DNA of 19,270 nt, from NCBI GenBank assembly GCA_002504495.1, contig DATC01000059.1:16822-36091 (forward strand). The letters run 5' to 3'. Source of the DNA: Methanomassiliicoccaceae archaeon UBA537 (GTDB taxonomy: Archaea > Thermoplasmatota > Thermoplasmata > Methanomassiliicoccales > Methanomethylophilaceae). The translations under genes were made by a program, and so were the position numbers. This document shows, in pieces, positions 1-5,618 of the stretch (position 1 is its first letter; each line of letters begins with the position of its first letter). The notes below the pieces were generated by a model. The model saw only the letters and a list, made by a program, of their open reading frames with translations. It was not told the origin of the DNA and ran no database searches.

Positions 1-158
1 CCGTGCTCCATCTCGCCGGACCTCATCCCGTAGGCGAAGGCGACTAGGTACAGCAGGGGGCCGACCACCGCGGAGATGATCGTCTCCGGAAGATGGCGCC
101 TCAGGAAGCAGAGATCCCCGTACGCGACGCGGAGGGCCTCGCCCAACGGATCGTACAT
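1..158 (-). CDS. ABC-2 type exporter permease, N-terminal fragment
   Basis: Only the first 52 codons lie inside the window; the rest continues past base 1. The translation starts MYDPLGEALRVAYGDL and runs into a hydrophobic stretch (about residues 27-45, IISAVVGPLLYLVAFAYG), which fits the cytosolic lead-in and first membrane helix of DrrB-like ABC-2 permeases. The ATG at 158-156 has a strong ribosome binding site (GGAGGAGG, five bases before it). The start overlaps the last 58 bases of the upstream ATPase gene in another frame, so the two are probably translationally coupled partners of one exporter. The substrate cannot be told from this fragment. Confidence 0.72.
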   Translation of the reverse strand, partial: MYDPLGEALRVAYGDLCFLRRHLPETIISAVVGPLLYLVAFAYGMRSGEMEH

Positions 159-1039
159 CGGATCCTCCTCCCCGTTATCTCCAGGAAGGCGTCCTCGAGA
201 GTGGTCTTGCGGAGGATGGTGTTGTGCTCTCCGGAATGCCTGTCGGCCTCGTCCATCGCCTCTCTCCTCGTGGCGAAGAACCTCATGACCGGTTCCTGCT
301 CCTCGTCGACGGTGGTCACGGTGACATATCCTCCGACGGACTCTATCAGCTCCGCAGGGGTCCCTTCGGCTATGAGATGCCCGTGCGTTATCATGCCCAC
401 CCTGTCGCACAGGGATTCGGCCTCGTAGATGTAGTGCGTAGTGAGGAATATCGTCGTTCCGCGACGGTTCAGAGAGCGTATCATCCTCCAGAGAAGGTTC
501 CTGGACTGTGTGTCGAGTCCGGTTGTGGGCTCATCCAGGAACAGGACGTCGGGATCGTGGATCATGGAGCAGACGATGGCCACGCGCTTCTTCCATCCCC
601 CGGAGAGGGTCTCTACGAGATCGTCCATCCTGGGCTCCAGCTCCATGATCGGACATAGCTCCTCCATGCGGGCACGGGCCTGCCTGAACGAGAGCCCCTG
701 TATCAGAGCGTGATGCATTATGTTGTCGCGAACGGAGATGTCCTTGTCGAGGCTGTGCTGCTGCTGTATGACTCCCAGACTGCGACGCGCCGCGATGTAG
801 TCGGAGGAGGTGTCATGGCCGTCTATCCAGACCTTCCCGGAAGTGGGGCGCTCCATCGTGGTGAGCATGCGGACGGTGGTCGTCTTCCCGGCGCCGTTGG
901 GACCTAGGAATCCGTAGATCTCGCCCCTGCGGACCGTCAGGGACAGGCCGTCCACCGCACGGAACTCACCGAAGTCCTTGGTCAGATCCTCGCAGCGTAT
1001 AACGGCCTCGTTCGAACCGGAAGCACGATCGTTCACCAT
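101..1039 (-). CDS. ABC exporter ATP-binding protein, DrrA-like
   Basis: This 312-residue ATPase should power export through the ABC-2 permease that follows it. Visible motifs in order are Walker A GPNGAGKT (residues 46-53), a Q-loop (QQQ, 92-94), signature LSGGW (145-149), Walker B VLFLDEPTTGLD (about 165-176) and the switch histidine in TTH (202). After the nucleotide-binding domain comes a C-terminal extension ending LEDAFLEITGRR, characteristic of the DrrA/daunorubicin-resistance type. The ATG at 1039 is preceded by GGAGGAAGG. About 20 residues after the usual family end overlap the permease start. DrrAB-type systems export lipophilic drugs, antibiotics or lipids; nothing here fixes the substrate. 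A 49-base gap separates it from the importer operon, so it may have its own promoter. Confidence 0.9.
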   Translation of the reverse strand: MVNDRASGSNEAVIRCEDLTKDFGEFRAVDGLSLTVRRGEIYGFLGPNGAGKTTTVRMLTTMERPTSGKVWIDGHDTSSDYIAARRSLGVIQQQHSLDKDISVRDNIMHHALIQGLSFRQARARMEELCPIMELEPRMDDLVETLSGGWKKRVAIVCSMIHDPDVLFLDEPTTGLDTQSRNLLWRMIRSLNRRGTTIFLTTHYIYEAESLCDRVGMITHGHLIAEGTPAELIESVGGYVTVTTVDEEQEPVMRFFATRREAMDEADRHSGEHNTILRKTTLEDAFLEITGRRIRCTIRWARPSASRTGISAS

Positions 1040-1065
1040 GAGCCACCTTCCTCCTCATCCTATTC

Positions 1066-1079
1066 ATATTATCTAATAT
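1066..1079 (-). promoter_or_regulatory. AT-rich palindrome, likely TATA/operator of the exporter operon
   Basis: The gap between the last importer gene (stop at 1089-1091) and the exporter ATPase (ATG at 1039) holds a perfect inverted repeat, ATATTA-TC-TAATAT. A second, weaker one, ATTATC-N10-GATAAT, spans 1068-1089. An archaeal TATA box here would place transcription start near 1045, giving a very short leader. The palindrome may therefore be TATA box and repressor site at once. No known regulator is recognised. Confidence 0.4.
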
Positions 1080-1088
1080 CATCGATAA

Positions 1089-2153
1089 TCAATACCAGAC
1101 CTTCTTGGCCCCCTTTATCAGAAGGATGATGAAGAGAGGCCCTCCGATCACCGATGTTATGACGCCCACGGGCACCGAAGCCGTGATCAGCTTCGTGGCG
1201 CAATCGCACAGGATGAGTATCAGCGCCCCGCATGCAGCGGAGCACGGTATAAGATACCTGAGATTGGAACCGACGAGCACGCGGGCCACATGAGGCGCTA
1301 TCAGTCCCATGAACCCTATCGTCCCGGTATAGCCCACTATCACCGCCGTCATGACGGCCACGATGATCAGTGAAACGGAACGTACGAGACGGGTCCTGAT
1401 CCCCATCGAAACGGCGCTGTTCTCTCCCGAAGTCATGATCGTCATCTGACGCGACAACGCAAGCAACAGAACGATTCCTGCGATGACGACAGAAGCCACG
1501 ATCCATATGTTGTCCCATCTGGCCCCGACTATCGATCCAGTGTTCCAAAGGTAGAGCTGCTCCACCGCATCGGAATCAGCCATCAGAGTCATCGTGGAGG
1601 TCGCTGCCCTGAACACGTACATCACGGCCACTCCTGCGAGGATCGTGGTCGTAGGGGTCATGTTCTTACGTCTGGAGATCAGGACTATGACCGCCGTGGG
1701 GATCAATGCGAGTATGGCGGCGTTCGTGGTTATGCTGAGCGCGTATCCCGATACAGGGAGGATCACGATATCAAGCATCAGGTAGAGCGCGACTCCGAAG
1801 GACGCTCCGGATGCCACACCCGTGGTGTACGGATCCGCGATGGGATTGCGAAGCATGGACTGCATCACCGCGCCTCCGACGGCCAAACCGGCTCCGACGA
1901 AGACGGCCATCAGCGCCCTCGGCACGAAGTACTCCCAGACGATCAGATCGTAGTAGTATACGCCGTAGTCCCGACCTGCCAGATGGAACGACAGGACATC
2001 CCATGTGACGCCGAAGGAGAGACCGGTGTAATGGTTCAGGAAGATGCTGAAGAACGCTACAGCAGCGCATACGATGAGCAATGCGATTGAGATCGAATCC
2101 TTCCTCAACAGTATGCGCCGGTACGACGATTCCATCTCGGTCATCCCCGTCAT
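1089..2153 (-). CDS. FecCD-family metal-chelate importer permease, second copy
   Basis: This 354-residue integral membrane protein is one of two permease subunits of an iron-chelate/cobalamin-type importer. It has many hydrophobic helices, the FecCD signature around PRALMAVFVGAGLAVGGAVM followed by the conserved NPIADPYTTGVASGA, and the C-terminal coupling-helix region GTIGFMGLIAPHVAR. The ATG at 2153 overlaps the TGA of the preceding permease (ATGA) and has a GGGGAGGG ribosome binding site about seven bases upstream. The reading frame stays open upstream, but that stretch has the Arg/His-rich look of a shadow. Two non-identical FecCD proteins in tandem suggest a heterodimeric channel, as in FecC/FecD. 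TGA stop. Confidence 0.93.
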   Translation of the reverse strand: MTGMTEMESSYRRILLRKDSISIALLIVCAAVAFFSIFLNHYTGLSFGVTWDVLSFHLAGRDYGVYYYDLIVWEYFVPRALMAVFVGAGLAVGGAVMQSMLRNPIADPYTTGVASGASFGVALYLMLDIVILPVSGYALSITTNAAILALIPTAVIVLISRRKNMTPTTTILAGVAVMYVFRAATSTMTLMADSDAVEQLYLWNTGSIVGARWDNIWIVASVVIAGIVLLLALSRQMTIMTSGENSAVSMGIRTRLVRSVSLIIVAVMTAVIVGYTGTIGFMGLIAPHVARVLVGSNLRYLIPCSAACGALILILCDCATKLITASVPVGVITSVIGGPLFIILLIKGAKKVWY

Positions 2154-3241
2154 CGGAATCCCTCCCCGTAGCGCTTCTTCCTGAGTATCATGTACAGGAA
2201 CACTGGCGCTCCGACGATCGAGGCGATGAGTCCGACGCGCAGTTCGTCCGGATAGATCACGGTCCTCGAAACCAGATCGGCTAGCATCAGGAACAATGCG
2301 CCGCCCGCCATCGAGGCAGGGATGAGGTATCTGTTGTCCCCTCCTATCGCCATGCGGATGAGATGCGGGATCACGAGTCCGACGAATCCTATGATCCCGC
2401 AGAAGCTGACCATGGATGCGACGGCGACGGCCACCACGACCATGCACAGGGTGCGGAAGTTGTCCACATCGAGCCCGAGCGTCTCTGCGCTGTCATCGCC
2501 CAGAGCCAGAAGGTCAAGTTTCCTGCTGACGGCGATCATGAGCAGCGATGAGACGACGACCACGACGAACGGCACGACCAGATCGCTCCAGACGGTTCCG
2601 GTGAATGTTCCGATCTGCCAGAGATAGGCGTTCTTCAGAGTATCGGCATCCGTGGATACCATTATGAGGGTCTCCATCCCGCTGAACAGGTACGAGAGCG
2701 CGACACCGACCAGTATGGTGACTGCGGGACTCATGGAGATGATACGCGAAAGGAATATGATCACCAGGGCCGGAACCAGCCCGCCGATGAACGCATTGGT
2801 AACGACCCCCATGGAGCCGGCTATATCGGATAGCGTGAACCCCATCACGATGGCGGCCACCGCTCCGAAGCAGGCGCCGTCCGAAAGCCCGGTGGTATAC
2901 GGATCCGCCAAAGGATTGGTCAGAAGCGCCTGCATGACCACGCCGCAGGAGGCGAGTCCGCATCCCGTGATTATAGCCATGAGCATGCGCGGAGCGTACA
3001 CGGTCCATATGGAGTAGTCGTCCACCCACTCCTTGGAACCCAGCTCGTACGTCGCTCCGAATATGTGATTGAAGAAATAGGAAAGGGAGTCTATGGCGCC
3101 TACCCCTCTTCCATTGAATGAAAGGGTGATGCCCATCATGACCACGATGCCTGCGATCAGCAGCGCCGTCAGAAGGACCTTGCGTGAAGTGTACCTGTTG
3201 TAATCGGCCTCCAGCTTTTCGATGCCGTATTGGTCGTCCAT
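2150..3241 (-). CDS. FecCD-family metal-chelate importer permease, first copy
   Basis: This 363-residue polytopic membrane protein has the FecCD landmarks: APRMLMAIITGCGLASCGVV, then NPLADPYTTGLSDGA, and near the C-terminus GIIGFVGLVIPHLIR. The chosen ATG at 3241 (MDDQYGIEKLEADYNRY) has GGAGG nine bases upstream and gives a typical short cytosolic N-terminus before the first helix. The frame is open to 3331, but the extra residues look like a shadow of the ATPase gene. It pairs with the next permease through a 4-base ATGA overlap. The preceding ATPase frame has no stop before this gene begins, which is discussed under that gene. Confidence 0.93.
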   Translation of the reverse strand: MDDQYGIEKLEADYNRYTSRKVLLTALLIAGIVVMMGITLSFNGRGVGAIDSLSYFFNHIFGATYELGSKEWVDDYSIWTVYAPRMLMAIITGCGLASCGVVMQALLTNPLADPYTTGLSDGACFGAVAAIVMGFTLSDIAGSMGVVTNAFIGGLVPALVIIFLSRIISMSPAVTILVGVALSYLFSGMETLIMVSTDADTLKNAYLWQIGTFTGTVWSDLVVPFVVVVVSSLLMIAVSRKLDLLALGDDSAETLGLDVDNFRTLCMVVVAVAVASMVSFCGIIGFVGLVIPHLIRMAIGGDNRYLIPASMAGGALFLMLADLVSRTVIYPDELRVGLIASIVGAPVFLYMILRKKRYGEGFR

Positions 3242-4064
3242 CGGTCCGACCCTCCGGAGCATCGCAGACTCCGTTCGATGGACGAGGCGTGAACAAAGGA
3301 TCCTCCACCACCATGAACGGCCGGCCCTCATGCATCTCTATGTGGGATTGGACGCCGTACACATGGAGGATGTTGTCGGATGTGATGACCTCCTCCGGGG
3401 TACCTACGGCATACACGCCTTTGTCGAAGAGCATGATTACGTTGTCGGAGTACTTGGAAGCCAGATTCAGATCGTGGCTGATCATGATGACGATTATGCC
3501 CTTGGTGTCGGAGAGATGCTTCAAGAGGCGGATGACGTCCATCTGATGCCTTATATCGAGATTGGCTGTAGGTTCGTCCAACAACAGGACCTCCGGCTCC
3601 TGTGCGATGCCGCGAGCGAGCATCACCCTCTGATGCTGACCTGCCGACAATTCGTTGAAGCTTCTCATCGCCAGATCGGATATGTCCATCATCCGCATGG
3701 CCTCCTCCACCACGACTAGATCGTCATGAAGGGATTTCCATTTGTGATGCGGATTGCGCCCCATCAGGACCGTATCTATAACGGTCATCGGGAACGAGTC
3801 CCCGGACGTGTACGGAACGTATCCGATCTTCTTGGCGAGCTCCTTCGGCTTGTAGTCATGGACATCCGCTCCGTCGATCATCACCGTCCCCTTGATCGGA
3901 GAGAGGATGCGGTTGATGCAATGGATCAGAGTGGATTTCCCGACACCGTTGGGGCCTATTATGGAAATGAGCTGAGGACCTTCGATGGATATGCTCACTC
4001 CGTCGAGGATGAGCTCGTTGTCGTTGTATCCGAACGACAGGTCCTCTGTCGAAACGCCGGTCAT
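2514..4064 (-). CDS. FecE/BtuD-like importer ATP-binding protein, no stop at the expected end
   Basis: This is the ATPase of the metal-chelate importer. The recognisable protein spans residues 1 to about 257 (bases 4064 to about 3294): Walker A GPNGVGKST (37-45), signature LSAGQHQR (139-146), Walker B VLLLDEPTANLD (159-170), switch histidine in ISHD (197), then the usual C-terminal strands ending HEGRPFMVVEDP. FecE-family proteins normally stop about there. Here the frame stays open to a TGA at 2514-2516, giving 516 codons. The extra 255 or so residues are Arg/His/Gly-rich and lie wholly over the permease gene in another frame, so they look like a shadow. The real product is probably about 260-280 residues. 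A recent loss of stop, a sequencing indel or a genuine long tail are all possible. No Shine-Dalgarno is seen before the ATG; a hairpin sits there instead. Confidence 0.72.
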   Translation of the reverse strand: MTGVSTEDLSFGYNDNELILDGVSISIEGPQLISIIGPNGVGKSTLIHCINRILSPIKGTVMIDGADVHDYKPKELAKKIGYVPYTSGDSFPMTVIDTVLMGRNPHHKWKSLHDDLVVVEEAMRMMDISDLAMRSFNELSAGQHQRVMLARGIAQEPEVLLLDEPTANLDIRHQMDVIRLLKHLSDTKGIIVIMISHDLNLASKYSDNVIMLFDKGVYAVGTPEEVITSDNILHVYGVQSHIEMHEGRPFMVVEDPLFTPRPSNGVCDAPEGRTDGRPIRHRKAGGRLQQVHFTQGPSDGAADRRHRGHDGHHPFIQWKRGRRHRLPFLFLQSHIRSDVRAGFQGVGGRLLHMDRVRSAHAHGYNHGMRTRLLRRGHAGASDQSFGGSVYHRAFGRRLLRSGGRHRDGVHAIRYSRLHGGRYQCVHRRAGSGPGDHIPFAYHLHESRSHHTGRCRALVPVQRDGDPHNGIHGCRYSEERLSLADRNIHRNRLERSGRAVRRGRRLIAAHDRRQQET

Positions 4065-4077
4065 ATCTGCGGATAAT

Positions 4078-4098
4078 GAGGGGGATCGAACCCCCCTC
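4078..4098 (-). repeat. Intercistronic hairpin with a T-arm-like loop
   Basis: The 41-base gap between the binding-protein gene and the ATPase gene is mostly one perfect hairpin. On the minus strand it is GAGGGGG, loop GTTCGAT, CCCCCTC (7-bp stem, 7-base loop). The loop region reads TTCGATC, like the T loop of tRNA. No acceptor, D or anticodon arm can be found around it, so it is not a tRNA. Its place, just after the binding-protein stop, suits an RNA stabiliser or processing site that lets the binding protein be made in excess over ATPase and permeases. Confidence 0.6.
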
Positions 4099-4105
4099 TG
4101 TTTGA

Positions 4106-5422
4106 TCAGGCGATAAGCGCCTTGATGTCCTGCGTGGTCCACATGTACTTGTCGCCGCTCGCATCGTAGTCCTTGTAGCCAAGGAACTCGTTCATGTACT
4201 GCTCCAGAAGAGACTGGCTCCAGTCTGCGTCGAAGCAATCGGAATACATGATCTGAGCGGTGAGCGCGAGCCTCACAGGCAGAGGCAGGACTCCGTTGAT
4301 GACGTAGTATTCCTCTGCCTTGTAGGCGGCGGTCTCCTTGAAGTTCTCCGCGATGGCCTTGAGGGTCTTCGCCGCAGGAGCCTCGTTGTAGGATGTGGAG
4401 GAGTAGTGGATAAGATACTGAGGGTTGTACTTGGGGTCGAGAAGCCAGGTGTTGTCGCTTCCGTCGGGGAACTTCTTCGTGGATGCCTCGAAGTCGGCGA
4501 GGTTGTTCCCTCCTGCGAGGATGGTCATCTGGTAATAGTCGCCGCTCGTCCCGTTGACGGAGTTGGTCATGACGACGTCCATCACAGTGGCGGAACCGTA
4601 CTTGTCCCCCTCGTTCTTCTTGATGGTGTCGACGATTCCGGTCAGGAACTCTATGTACTCTCCGGCCTGCGCCTCGGATCCCACCAGGATGCCGAGAGTC
4701 GCCATCCCTCTGAGACTGGAGGCGTAGCTGTCGAAGGTGAACTGGATCAGGCTGGCTCCCTTGGAGGCGTAGAGATCCCTGAAGCTCTGGGATGCATAGT
4801 ATTCCATCCCGCTCTCCTCGATGATCGCGACCTGGAAATCGGTGTCCGCGAGCTTCGTCTGGTCGTCGGATGTGGCCTTGGACGAGATGACGGTAATCGT
4901 TCCGGAATCCCTCAGCTCCATGAGCTTTCCATCCATGGTGGCGGTCATCTTCTCCGCACTTCCTGCGGCGTTGGCGGTCATGATCTTCGTGAGGTCCAGA
5001 ACGGAGATCGCGGTACGCATGTTGGCTCCGCCGCTGACGAAGGCCTTGGTTATCGGGTAGTTGCACGCAACGGCATCGGCACCGGACTCGTCCTTCACCC
5101 ACACCGTCATCGATTCCTTGTTGATCATCCTCTGGACCATGTCGTAGTCGGCCTGAGTGATCTGTCCGTCCCTGTCCGCATCAGCGAAGGGGTAATCGGT
5201 CTCGGCCACTGCCTTCCCGATGTTGGATTTGATTATATCGAGATCCGAATCATCGAGGAGGCAGTTGCCGTCGGCATTGCCGTAGACCAGACCGTATTCG
5301 GAAGCAACAGCAGGCGAATCTCCGCCATTGTTATCATCACCGTTCATGACGACGACCGCGCAGGCGGCCGCGACAACGACGATGACTGCTATCACCGCGA
5401 TGAGCTTGCTTGAAACAGCCAT
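4106..5422 (-). CDS. Metal-chelate ABC importer substrate-binding protein with N-terminal dockerin-like domain
   Basis: This 438-residue, probably cell-surface, protein should capture an iron chelate, heme or cobalamin-like ligand for the importer. Residues about 5-26 are one hydrophobic segment (signal or anchor) with a Cys at 21 that could be a lipoprotein site. An acidic linker follows. Then come two dockerin-like EF-hand segments: about 47-68 (YGNADGNCLLDDSDLDII) and about 80-101 (FADADRDGQITQADYDMV), the second with a full calcium-loop pattern. The remainder fits the periplasmic-binding fold of FecB/BtuF proteins (PF01497-type), with the helical region PVRLALTAQIMY near the end. The ATG at 5422 is preferred over a GTG at 5431 because GAGGTGA lies six bases before it. 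First gene of the importer operon; the promoter carries a DtxR-like palindrome. Confidence 0.85.
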   Translation of the reverse strand: MAVSSKLIAVIAVIVVVAAACAVVVMNGDDNNGGDSPAVASEYGLVYGNADGNCLLDDSDLDIIKSNIGKAVAETDYPFADADRDGQITQADYDMVQRMINKESMTVWVKDESGADAVACNYPITKAFVSGGANMRTAISVLDLTKIMTANAAGSAEKMTATMDGKLMELRDSGTITVISSKATSDDQTKLADTDFQVAIIEESGMEYYASQSFRDLYASKGASLIQFTFDSYASSLRGMATLGILVGSEAQAGEYIEFLTGIVDTIKKNEGDKYGSATVMDVVMTNSVNGTSGDYYQMTILAGGNNLADFEASTKKFPDGSDNTWLLDPKYNPQYLIHYSSTSYNEAPAAKTLKAIAENFKETAAYKAEEYYVINGVLPLPVRLALTAQIMYSDCFDADWSQSLLEQYMNEFLGYKDYDASGDKYMWTTQDIKALIA

Positions 5423-5442
5423 ATTAGTCACCTCTTAATTTT

Positions 5443-5458
5443 ATTAGGTTAACCTAAT
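5443..5458 (-). promoter_or_regulatory. Perfect 16-bp palindrome, candidate DtxR/IdeR-family iron operator
   Basis: ATTAGGTTAACCTAAT is perfectly self-complementary. It shares the TTAGGTTA...CCTAA half-sites of the bacterial DtxR/IdeR box (TTAGGTTAGSCTAACCTAA) but with a shorter centre. It lies between the TATA box (5467-5476) and the start codon, at about the predicted transcription start. A bound repressor there would block RNA polymerase. Together with the metal-importer genes this points to iron or manganese repression. DtxR-family proteins are known in Thermoplasmatota; the regulator gene is not in this window. Confidence 0.65.
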
Positions 5459-5466
5459 CTGAATCG

Positions 5467-5476
5467 GATATATAAT
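5467..5476 (-). promoter_or_regulatory. TATA box of the metal importer operon
   Basis: On the minus strand ATTATATATC follows a purine-rich stretch (GGATTGG) that could serve as BRE. Its centre is about 50 bases from the ATG at 5422, so transcription should start near 5446, inside the palindrome, leaving a leader of about 24 bases that carries the GAGGTGA ribosome binding site. Confidence 0.65.
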
Positions 5477-5481
5477 CCAAT

Positions 5482-5501
5482 CCTGTACAAATCCATACAG
5501 G
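5482..5501. repeat. Inverted repeat upstream of the importer TATA box
   Basis: CCTGTA-N8-TACAGG lies just upstream of the TATA/BRE region, where archaeal activators bind. A further TACAGG occurs at 5515-5520, and ACAGGA (5516-5521) can pair with TCCTGT (5545-5550) around an inner AGGT/ACCT pair. The repeated half-site hints at a regulator site. The rest of the 5502-5589 gap shows no gene. Confidence 0.4.
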
Positions 5502-5589
5502 GAAGCGAACAAGATACAGGAACAGGTTGGATGCGACCTCCGGCTCCTGTGAAAGAGCGACAGCGGCGTATAATAATCAAGGAATTCCC

Positions 5590-5612
5590 AAAAAGACGGG
5601 GCCGAAGCCCCG
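5590..5612 (-). terminator. Terminator hairpin of aspS
   Basis: Seven bases past the aspS stop, the minus strand reads CGGGGC, loop TTCG, GCCCCG, then TC and five T. This is a 6-bp GC stem with a stable UUCG-type loop and a T-run. It separates aspS from the importer promoter downstream. Confidence 0.8.
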
Positions 5613-5618
5613 CCGGTT

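Noticed and set aside
101..158. Frameshift in the exporter ATPase end, given the 58-base overlap with the permease
   Set aside because: The ATPase body is complete through ITGRR, and the permease start has its own strong ribosome binding site; a moderate overlap explains the data.
4078..4105. Possible tRNA from the T-arm-like GTTCGAT hairpin
   Set aside because: No acceptor stem, anticodon arm or D arm can be built on either side, and both neighbours are coding genes a few bases away.
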